Positions 10,101-12,055 of a stretch of 12,055 bases of DNA are shown piece by piece. The stretch covers positions 1 through 12,055 of the forward strand of contig JWZX01001385.1 in NCBI GenBank assembly GCA_001275005.1, read 5' to 3'. The notes beneath the pieces are model-generated. The model was not told the origin of the DNA. It saw only the letters and a program-made list of their open reading frames with translations, and did not search any database. How positions within the stretch are numbered: the first letter of the stretch is position 1; the number at the start of each line of letters is the position of its first letter. Position numbers and translations under genes: made by a program. Source of the stretch: Chrysochromulina tobinii (lineage: Eukaryota > Haptophyta > Prymnesiales > Chrysochromulinaceae).

Positions 10101-10686
10101 CGGTGGCGGCGGCGCACTCTTTGGCATGCATTCTGGTGCACAGGTGACACTCCGGGTAGGCAGCCAGCGCACACGCATGCAATGCCTCTCTCTCCAGGTG
10201 CACTCATTCCGCTCGCTACGGCGCGAACGCGCCGAGGCGAGCGGTGCGACTGCCGTCGGCGGCCGCGCTCAAGACGGCGCCGACGGCGCGATGCCGGGCG
10301 CGATGCCGGGCTCGTCGACGGGTGCGCCGCCCGGCCCCTCCTCCGCTGAGCTCGTGGAGGCAGTCTCGGCGGTGCTGCGGCGCGCGGGCGTGCCGTTGGG
10401 GCTCGAGACGACCGAGCTGCTCGAGGCGAACCTCGCGCTCAAGACGGCGCTGACCGCGAGCCGCTCCGAGCTCGAGGAGCAAGCGCTCGAGACGACGCGT
10501 TGTCGCGAGCAGCTCGAGGCGATGGAGCGCGTCGTCACGTGCCAGGTGTGCATGACGCGGCGGACCGACACCCTGCTCGGCGGGTGCGGCCACCTCCTCT
10601 GCGCCACGTGCGCCAGGCAGGTCGGCGAGCGATGCCCCTATTGCCGCGCCGCGGTCACGGGGCAGATGATGCGCATGCGCTGGTGA
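1..10686 (+). CDS. Sacsin-like giant protein with C-terminal RING finger (3' part of gene; 12 exons)
   Basis: The join is 1..2229, 2364..2729, 2813..4901, 4975..5241, 5321..5533, 5617..5802, 5876..6018, 6105..7674, 7806..8156, 8224..8740, 8931..9206, 9284..10686. Read from base 2 it is one open frame of 3,203 codons ending in TGA at 10684-10686. It was assembled from GT-AG sites, frame continuity and recurring sacsin-repeat motifs: LLPLA.G, LPI(Y/F)E, FVPV..G/L..(S)E(L/V)..P, DDAPW, DP.G, DQF.P, GT..R.PLR, GLPVHV.GRF. Known of the family: sacsin repeats carry an HSP90-like ATPase fold and act in protein quality control; plant homologues of about 4,700 residues end in a RING. Inferred: a cytosolic chaperone/ubiquitin-ligase-like protein. 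The 5' end lies outside the window. The family call is firm; individual splice sites vary in certainty. Confidence 0.88.
2230..2363 (+). other. Intron 1 (134 nt), built of two tandem ~66-bp units
   Basis: It opens GTACCTGATG and ends CATCAG, phase 2. It contains stops in the upstream frame. Removing it joins ...AG|G TAC CTC GCG to give SRYLARVTPQLLAFEPLLRALGV, matching the sacsin pattern after the VAF block. The intron is two near-identical units starting at 2230 and 2296. The downstream exon at 2364 begins with the same GTACCT, so three copies of CAGGTACCT sit in a row. Within each unit, TGA/CGA recurs about every 10 nt. Confidence 0.82.
2364..2729 (+). CDS. Exon 2: end of sacsin repeat, DDAPW block
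   Basis: It encodes 122 residues running from YLARVTPQL through LGVRESLSPRDY to VFVPDTACVLRP...FDDAPWM (DDAPW at 2671-2685). The 'VPD...L.p...l..DDAPW' block is a recurrent sacsin-repeat element and occurs again at 9032-9046. The end at CTACG|GTTCGT (phase 2) is chosen because the next exon begins with the same GTTCGTGC. Splicing there gives GAGLRFVHESVSSSLAEALG, the expected start of the next repeat. Confidence 0.82.
2730..2812 (+). other. Intron 2 (83 nt), introner-like, core family A
   Basis: It begins GTTCGTGCGC and ends in a long C-run plus CCTTTAG, phase 2. It carries the shared core at 2766-2784. The donor end GGTTCGTGC is repeated at the start of the next exon (GGTTCGTGC from 2812), so the donor looks like a copy of exon sequence while the element brings the pyrimidine tract and acceptor. 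Reading through instead changes frame relative to exon 3. Confidence 0.85.
2813..4901 (+). CDS. Exon 3: start of next sacsin repeat with degenerate HSP90-like ATPase domain
   Basis: The exon starts FVHESVSSSLAEALG. The ATPase-like segment follows: DLIEVAEALGA (2994-3026), LLDRRKHGT.SLLSPSL, FQGEALCVY, VSGGSMVFFDPSGKYLP, FPDQFAPLG, DGTLLRLPLRT. The layout matches the sacsin HATPase fold, but the N-box (usually ELIQNADDA) reads DLIEVAEAL and no GxGxG-type lid is visible, so ATP binding is doubtful. A low-complexity Ser/Ala stretch (3350-3580), a proline run and Pro/Thr repeats (4077-4280) and an acidic stretch (4560-4640) interrupt it. It ends TGLPVHVMGRFEMHP, phase 0. Its length (2,089 nt) contrasts with the short exons that follow. 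Confidence 0.85.
2994..3710 (+). other. Degenerate GHKL/HSP90-like ATPase domain (pseudo-ATPase)
   Basis: Aligned by eye with the sacsin consensus, the catalytic Glu position is Asp, the Mg-coordinating Asn of the N-box is Val, and the second Asp of the NADDA block is Ala. The adenine-contacting D after VY is absent (VYMPG). Structural landmarks remain: DxRxH-like DRRKH, SLLSPSL, FQG.AL, SGG...FFDP, DQFAP, GTLLRLPLR. An in-frame insertion of about 70 residues sits between YLP and the DQF block. My recollection is that the last repeat of plant homologues is also degenerate; I could not check this. Confidence 0.6.
3346..3540 (+). repeat. In-frame 63-nt duplication plus Ser/Ala minisatellite inside exon 3
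   Basis: A 28-nt segment at 3346-3373 recurs at 3409-3436, exactly 63 nt (21 codons) apart. It is followed by variant units of GGCGCCGTCTCGAGCGCTTC up to about 3540. The product is a Gly/Ala/Val/Ser-rich linker (repeats of GAVSSAS). No stop occurs and the frame is kept. It lies within the ATPase-like domain, where family members have a short loop. Confidence 0.8.
4077..4109 (+). repeat. CCG triplet run encoding 11 prolines
   Basis: Ten CCG codons and one CCC in frame form a polyproline linker between the end of the ATPase-like segment and the Pro/Thr-rich stretch. Confidence 0.9.
4174..4263 (+). repeat. 45-bp tandem repeat, two copies, coding
   Basis: Units start at 4174 and 4219 and encode TRELPTAHHDVPPAT and TRESPTAHPDAPPAT. 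The 15-codon period keeps the frame. This is probably a flexible spacer. Confidence 0.8.
4405..4540 (+). repeat. 63-bp tandem repeat carrying two intron-core copies, read as coding
   Basis: Two copies of the intronic core occur at 4418 and 4481, 63 nt apart. Each is followed by a CACAGCGCGTTCGG-type tail and CCCCGGGGATGCGCAG. GT at 4405 and 4474 and CAG at 4466 and 4529 look like splice sites, but none of the pairings restores the downstream frame (62, 56 and 125 nt are not multiples of 3). Left unspliced, the period keeps the frame and encodes two 21-residue repeats (PLHASA..HSAFG.PGDAQPTG). The flanks share GGGTGCGC at 4403 and about 4534. Confidence 0.7.
4902..4974 (+). other. Intron 3 (73 nt), family B, donor in duplicated exon sequence
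   Basis: It begins GTGAGGCGGG and ends CCCCCCCTCAG, phase 0. Its first 21 nt (4902-4922) match the first 21 nt of the next exon (4975-4995) with one mismatch. The body is two units of CCTCTGACGAAACCTCCGA type, related to intron 1. Splicing gives MHPVTRAVPLAAE, continuing the GRFEMHP...R block. Retention shifts frame. Confidence 0.85.
4975..5241 (+). CDS. Exon 4: sacsin-repeat segment after the GRF block
   Basis: It encodes 89 residues starting VTRAVPLAAESS and including VEWNRELLGAVASAYASLLGLL and MYRYFPTGSA. The 'W...L...v..aY..ll...P' pattern follows the GLPVHV.GRF motif in sacsin repeats. It ends in phase 0 at GCGCAG|GTACG; reading on gives VR then a stop. The flanking introns on both sides carry copies of its ends. 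Confidence 0.8.
5242..5320 (+). other. Intron 4 (79 nt), introner-like, core family A
   Basis: It starts GTACGTTGATGG, has the core at 5272, and ends TCTCTGGCGCAG, phase 0. The last ~18 nt (CCCCTCTCTCTGGCGCAG) nearly repeat the end of the upstream exon (CCCCTCTTCCTGGCGCAG), so the acceptor lies in copied exon sequence and the element supplies the donor. TGA at 5248-5250 makes splicing necessary. Confidence 0.85.
5321..5533 (+). CDS. Exon 5: sacsin-repeat segment
   Basis: It encodes 71 codons, phase 0 at both ends, from SRDVEDGERAPPRR to HHGPPAARPFTPLAMRQ. The final part corresponds to the 'lsp..vR..L' motif seen as APTVRKWL near the start of exon 1, so exons 5-10 repeat the order of exon 1. 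The last 35 nt are copied exactly at the end of the next intron. Confidence 0.82.
5534..5616 (+). other. Intron 5 (83 nt), introner-like, with perfect 35-nt flank duplication
   Basis: It starts GTGCGTTGATTG and has the core at 5564, phase 0. Positions 5582-5616 repeat 5499-5533 without mismatch, including the terminal CGCCAG that serves as acceptor. Between the duplicate copies lie only 48 nt of element. TGA at 5540-5542 closes the unspliced frame. Confidence 0.92.
5617..5802 (+). CDS. Exon 6: sacsin-repeat segment with LLPLA motif
   Basis: It encodes 62 codons, phase 0, from YLKRKLADPKKRERR to ELYLLPLAKGAQ. LLPLAKG is the counterpart of LLPLASG in exon 1. The final three codons (GGA GCC CAG) are not expected from the family pattern and seem to come from the insertion of the next intron. 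Confidence 0.85.
5803..5875 (+). other. Intron 6 (73 nt), introner-like, core family A, imprecise boundary
   Basis: It starts GTGCGTTGATGG, has the core at 5833, and the acceptor is GCCAAG at 5875, phase 0. The 20 nt at 5859-5878 repeat 5777-5796 exactly. The left copy is followed by GCCCAG before the donor, so splicing leaves three extra codons relative to the presumed pre-insertion sequence. The AAG acceptor is the site that keeps the downstream family-like frame (GPLARLGAPERYIV). Confidence 0.82.
5876..6018 (+). CDS. Exon 7: sacsin-repeat segment
   Basis: It encodes 47 codons plus two bases: GPLARLGAPERYIVASGEQQKLLPHLLPQFVS...HPKVGVLFAS. 'YIV...LLP...FV' follows LLPLA.G in sacsin repeats. 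It ends in phase 2 at GAGCAG|GTGGG. An alternative donor at 5996 (AAA|GTAGG) exists, but the duplicated CCTGTTTGCGAGCAG supports 6018. Confidence 0.82.
6019..6104 (+). other. Intron 7 (86 nt), introner-like, hybrid of decamer head and core
   Basis: It starts GTGGGCTTGCC, continues with 10-bp ACTGATGACC units, then the core at 6066, and ends CTGTTTGCGAGCAG. The final 15 nt (6090-6104) repeat 6004-6018 exactly. Phase 2. GCAG|GTGGGCTTGCC is identical to the head of intron 10, linking the two intron types. Confidence 0.88.
6105..7674 (+). CDS. Exon 8: sacsin-repeat body with LPIFE and FVPV motifs
   Basis: It encodes about 523 residues from SGHLGLLAADFRRATKLRELDLQLL. Motifs in order: PEWLHAFWGTV, LLPLASGEVAALEDL, LAKLPIFETC (ends 7092), RFVSLDEPRYLLA, FVPVGERLLRPSEVLDP from 7477, VFPE, and MLAALGMR. 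This is the same order as exon 1, offset about 6.06 kb at LPIFE versus LPIYE. A long Pro/Ala/Asp-rich insertion (about 6440-6840) contains the DGT minisatellite. It ends CGCAAG|GTACGC, phase 0. Confidence 0.87.
6628..6729 (+). repeat. 27-nt direct duplication flanking a 9-bp (DGT) minisatellite, in frame
   Basis: 6628-6654 and 6703-6729 match at 26 of 27 positions. Between them lie five GACGGAACT units plus GAC (6655-6702), encoding DGTDGTDGTDGTDGTD. The displacement is 75 nt, so the frame is unaffected and no stop appears. A GT at 6626 and CAG at 6706 would allow an 81-nt intron, also a multiple of three; the sequence cannot decide between coding and spliced. Confidence 0.75.
7675..7805 (+). 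other. Intron 8 (131 nt), two tandem 49-bp core units
   Basis: It starts GTACGCTGCAGC and ends CCCCCTTTCACAG, phase 0. Units at 7679-7727 and 7728-7776 are near-identical and each holds one core (7703, 7752), followed by a pyrimidine tract. The next exon starts GTGCAGCAGCTCGGC, resembling the GCTGCAGCTCGGC head of the second unit, so the flank duplication is older or partial here. Splicing gives ECARKVQQLGGAQPF. Confidence 0.8.
7806..8156 (+). CDS. Exon 9: sacsin-repeat segment with acidic insertion
   Basis: It encodes 117 codons, phase 0 at both ends, from VQQLGGAQPFGTP. An Asp/Gly-rich stretch (EDDDDGNDGGDDD) lies at about 7943-7980. FCASLSRVRFIPSHA then LACFAELALHQ follow the 'L....FvPs....lv.f.e....' pattern that precedes 'W...PiL' in sacsin repeats. 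It ends CACCAG|GTGCG; the next in-frame codons run into a stop. Confidence 0.82.
8157..8223 (+). other. Intron 9 (67 nt), introner-like, shortest copy
   Basis: It starts GTGCGTTGATGG, has the core at 8187, and ends GTGCTGCACCAG, phase 0. The final GCTGCACCAG repeats the last 10 nt of the upstream exon (8147-8156). TGA at 8163-8165 closes the unspliced frame. This copy is close to the family consensus of introns 4 and 6. Confidence 0.9.
8224..8740 (+). CDS. Exon 10: sacsin-repeat C-terminal segment
   Basis: It encodes 172 codons plus one base: DRHLVWSVAPLLKRELTPPR, LGLLHPPPPSLVLAHGL, IWAFLNERWHTIP, LLLCGAAFVSPQRAF, EFVLESLGVVAEPTLQHYTRLLRELPAE, then ERRALLA. 'lvW...PlL', 'l..PP' and 'f.LesLGV' match the end of sacsin repeats (compare LRALGVRESLSPRDY in exon 2). 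It ends CTCGCAG|GTGGG in phase 1. Confidence 0.83.
8741..8930 (+). other. Intron 10 (190 nt; alternative end 8897), mostly a 10-bp tandem array
   Basis: The donor is GTGGGCTTGCC, phase 1. Two acceptors are in frame with each other: GCTTCTGAG at 8897 and GCTCCTCGCAG at 8930. I prefer 8930 because GCGCTGCTCGCTCCTCGCAG resembles the upstream exon end GCGCTACTCGCAG and gives ERRALLAALKLAANAPGF. Use of 8897 would add eleven residues. TGA at 8764-8766 closes the unspliced frame. Confidence 0.68.
8751..8897 (+). repeat. Decamer tandem array (about 15 copies) inside intron 10
   Basis: Successive 10-nt blocks follow the pattern NNNTGAKTGC (for example CTCTGAGTGC, CATTGATTGC, GAATGAGTGC), with strict 10-nt spacing from 8751 on. 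TGA recurs in each block. The same TGA spacing occurs in introns 1, 3 and 7 and in the heads of introns 4-6 and 9. Confidence 0.92.
8931..9206 (+). CDS. Exon 11: sacsin-repeat end with second DDAPW block
   Basis: The start is uncertain (8931, or 8898 if the earlier acceptor is used). It encodes ALKLAANAPGFAPDGRLAVLTADG, VDDAPWLLRRLRSG (DDAPW at 9032-9046), LRAKLRLRPLSEVIRV and ENTCDDFG. This is the counterpart of the exon 2 DDAPW block, about 6.36 kb upstream. It ends TTCG|GTGCGG in phase 1. Confidence 0.8.
9207..9283 (+). other. Intron 11 (77 nt), introner-like, donor in duplicated exon sequence
   Basis: It begins GTGCGGCCGAGCTCA, has the core variant at 9243, and ends TCTCCCCACAG, phase 1. 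Positions 9207-9243 and 9284-9315 are copies of one segment with one mismatch and a 5-nt indel, so the donor is in the left exon-like copy and the element adds pyrimidines plus acceptor. Splicing gives DDFGAAELTARIRSMDF. Unspliced reading shifts out of the RING frame. Confidence 0.88.
9284..10686 (+). CDS. Exon 12: C-terminal region with coiled coil and RING finger, stop TGA
   Basis: It encodes about 467 residues. AAELTARIRSMDFAAAASRLL and VTLVRTLRTRLQLTSSGEDVT open it, followed by an AAG minisatellite linker, YVDRRGSELLLLATAPAGLSRELLLAQAV, LLQLRPMRAYFAGEVV and VHSFRSLRRER. All follow the tail of plant-type sacsin/RING proteins as I recall it. A Glu/Leu-rich probable coiled coil (ELLEANLALKTAL...EELEEQ-like, about 10414-10536) leads into the RING. 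The frame runs to TGA at 10684. A possible 54-nt in-frame intron at 10144-10197 was considered and not used. Confidence 0.87.
9541..9590 (+). repeat. 9-bp minisatellite (GCGGCTGGY), 5.5 copies, coding
   Basis: Units of GCGGCTGGC/GCGGCTGGT encode a repeating AAG linker in exon 12. Its length is a multiple of three per unit, so copy-number changes keep the frame. Confidence 0.9.
10540..10644 (+). other. C3HC4 RING finger domain
   Basis: The zinc ligands are CQVC, then ten residues to CGH, LLCATC, and CPYC: C-x2-C-x10-C-x-H-x2-C-x2-C-x7-C-x2-C. The spacing is that of compact C-terminal RINGs (IAP/MDM2 style), followed by RAAVTGQMMRMRW and the stop. Known: such RINGs recruit E2 enzymes for ubiquitin transfer. 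All eight ligands are present, so activity is plausible but not shown. Confidence 0.92.
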
Positions 10687-10730
10687 GGGCTGGTGAGGAG
10701 GCGACGGCACCAGGGCGGGGGGCTGGGAGC

Positions 10731-10802
10731 TCCGACGAGGGCTTGGAGCACTCCCTTCACACCGACGAGTCTATTCACACCGACGAGGGCTGGGAGCACT
10801 CC
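10731..10802 (+). repeat. Short imperfect repeats in 3' UTR region
   Basis: TCCGACGAGGGCTTGGAGCACTCC at 10731 recurs, slightly changed, at the end of the block as ACCGACGAGGGCTGGGAGCACTCC; between them TTCACACCGACGAG occurs twice. No function can be assigned. Confidence 0.7.
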
Positions 10803-11554
10803 ATCTTTCTCCTCCAGTCGGTTTGGGAGCCACAATGGCAGGTAGCGAGCGAAAAGAAGACATACTGGGGGGGCTTGTAACACCTCGGGTCCACTCGGGA
10901 GCACACCATCTTCCGAAGACACGGACAGCAGGGAGTTGACTGCATGAGGCATGAGGCTTGAGCGTTGAGTGCCGTCAAGAAGGACTGAGTTGCTGCACCG
11001 TCATGGCTCATGTGTCAACCGAGGCAACCGTGTACGGGTCGACGCGAGTAGGGTAAGGGTTGACACAAGCTGACACAACTACCGCGATGGTCGTGAGTAC
11101 TCTCTGTTCGCGACTGCCACACATCGATTGCGCGACGTCGGTCCGCGGCCGGAGGGTTCGGTTTACGCGATCCAGCGAAGCCCGAGAGCCTAGCCCGTGC
11201 GGGCCGCGCCCTAACATGTCCACACAGTCTGATCGGAACACCGAACACATCACAGCAGCTCCTCACACACTCCAGTGCAGGTCCAGAGTCGCCACGACCC
11301 TTTCGAGATGGTGGTAAGGGACGATGCGCCCAAGCCAGCCACCGCGCACCCCGACATTGCCACGTCGTCTACAGACAAGACACTCTTTCTCACCATGACC
11401 CTCGAAGGTCGAAGAGGACGCGCCGCGACCCTCCTGGAGTAAGCAGCACAGGGGAACCCCAGGACACCACCCCAGCGCCATGAATTTCTACAGCCGCAGC
11501 CAACTACGCATGAGTGCACGCATTCGAGTGCACGCCCCTGAGTGAAGGCGGGCG

Positions 11555-11588
11555 TGCATGTATGTATGTGAGCATGTATGTGAGCAGC
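11555..11588 (+). repeat. TATG/GAGCATGTATG microsatellite
   Basis: GCATGTATGTATGTGAGCATGTATGTGAGC is a short tetranucleotide-like repeat in non-coding sequence. Confidence 0.7.
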
Positions 11589-11715
11589 CAGACTTGCAGC
11601 CTTACGCGCAGTCAGTCTCGTCGTACCCCAGGCCACCCGAGGCCATGCGAGCTGAGCACCATCATCCAGCCAAGAGCAAAAGCAGGTGCGCAGCGCGCGC
11701 GAGCGTGTCGAATCT

Positions 11716-12055
11716 TCAAGTCAAATTATCAAGCTCTTCAGCGACGAGGGCCTCGACTTCGTCTCCAACAGGGGCCGAGGGAGCCTCCGCCTCGGCACCC
11801 GCTGTCGGCGCGGCCGCACTTGGAGGCGCCTCAGGTGCAGCCCACGGGTCGTTTGCTGGCGCGGCAGGGGGGGCTGGCTCAGATGCAGCCCACGGGTCGT
11901 TTGCTGGCGCGGCGGGGGGGGCTGGCTCAGATGCAGCCCACGGGTCGTTTGCTGGCGCGGCGGGGGTGGCTGGGTCAGGGGCATCCTCAGAGAGAAACGG
12001 GTTTGCTCCTGAGAGAAACGGGTCGTTTGCTGGCGCGGCGGGGGGGGCTGGGGGG
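11716..12055 (-). CDS. C-terminal end of an endocytic adaptor-like protein with DPW/DPF/NPF motifs (partial)
   Basis: On the minus strand an open frame enters from the right edge and stops at TGA (11718-11716), giving 112 residues and no start in the window. Order from the N-side: NDPFLSGANPFLSED, three units of SEPAPPAAPANDPWAA type, a Pro/Ala-rich stretch, and an acidic end EVEALVAEELDNLT. Known: DPW/DPF bind the AP-2 appendage and NPF binds EH domains, in epsins, AP180/CALM and Eps15. The ENTH/ANTH domain that would settle the family would lie outside. The plus strand is also open in places, but it shows no such motif set. It is convergent with the sacsin-like gene, with a gap of about 1 kb. 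Confidence 0.6.
   Translation of the reverse strand, partial: PPAPPAAPANDPFLSGANPFLSEDAPDPATPAAPANDPWAASEPAPPAAPANDPWAASEPAPPAAPANDPWAAPEAPPSAAAPTAGAEAEAPSAPVGDEVEALVAEELDNLT
11837..11980 (-). repeat. 48-bp tandem repeat, three copies, encoding DPW units
   Basis: Copies at 11837-11884, 11885-11932 and 11933-11980 are nearly identical; a partial fourth follows near 12018-12055. Each encodes 16 residues with one DPW on the minus strand. The high identity suggests recent expansion or homogenisation. Confidence 0.88.

Larger units (their letters stand above)
10687..11715. other. Non-coding interval between convergent genes
   Basis: It holds the 3' UTRs of both genes and any intergenic DNA. I see no convincing ORF, tRNA or structured RNA. 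TGTAA at 10876-10880, about 190 nt past the stop, could be a poly(A) signal of green-algal type but is a 5-mer and weak. Two small repeats are listed separately. Base composition is less GC-extreme than the exons. Confidence 0.6.

Noticed and set aside
10144-10197. Possible 54-nt intron (GTGACACT...CTCTCTCCAG) in exon 12
   Set aside because: It is a multiple of three without a stop, and the encoded ...QCLSLQVHSFRS resembles the family tail just before the linker to the RING. I kept it as coding; cDNA would decide.
11140-11200. TTCGGTTTACGCGATCC-like stretch considered as a tRNA T-arm
   Set aside because: No acceptor stem, anticodon arm or D-arm can be paired around it.
11686-12012. Plus-strand frame over the 48-bp repeat (Arg/Trp/Cys-rich)
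   Set aside because: Composition is implausible and there are no motifs; the minus frame gives coherent DPW/NPF motifs and an acidic C-terminus.

Overview
This window looks like nuclear DNA of a GC-rich microbial eukaryote, most likely an alga. It has short GT-AG introns, a giant multidomain protein with no bacterial counterpart in layout, many in-frame minisatellites, and no operon structure. An introner-rich lineage (haptophyte, pelagophyte or prasinophyte type) is my guess; the sequence does not fix the taxon. || Layout. Positions 1-10686 (+) hold the 3' part of one very large gene. I read it as 12 exons and 11 introns, giving one open frame of 9,609 nt (3,202 residues plus stop). The protein is a sacsin-like chaperone-type protein ending in a short coiled coil and a C3HC4 RING finger. 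This matches the plant-type sacsin/RING giant proteins rather than animal sacsin, which ends in J and HEPN domains. The window begins inside one sacsin repeat and contains all of the next, whose GHKL/HSP90-type ATPase fold is degenerate. Positions 10687-11715 are non-coding, with a few small repeats. Positions 11716-12055 hold the C-terminal end of a convergent minus-strand gene with three DPW, one DPF and one NPF motif, as in clathrin/endocytic adaptors such as epsins or AP180. It has no start codon inside the window and is easily missed. || The main point of interest is the introns. Eight of the eleven share one short conserved core, GCATGCAAGTGCTCACCAC, always in the same orientation. Most introns are bordered by a direct duplication of adjacent exon sequence (10-35 nt). 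In one architecture the element brings the donor and the copied exon brings the acceptor AG. In the other the copied exon brings the donor GT and the element brings the pyrimidine tract and acceptor. This is what recently inserted introner elements should look like. The remaining introns are built from related ~10-bp tandem units. Three further insertions of similar build (3346-3436, 4405-4540, 6628-6729) lie inside exons, keep the frame and appear to be translated.
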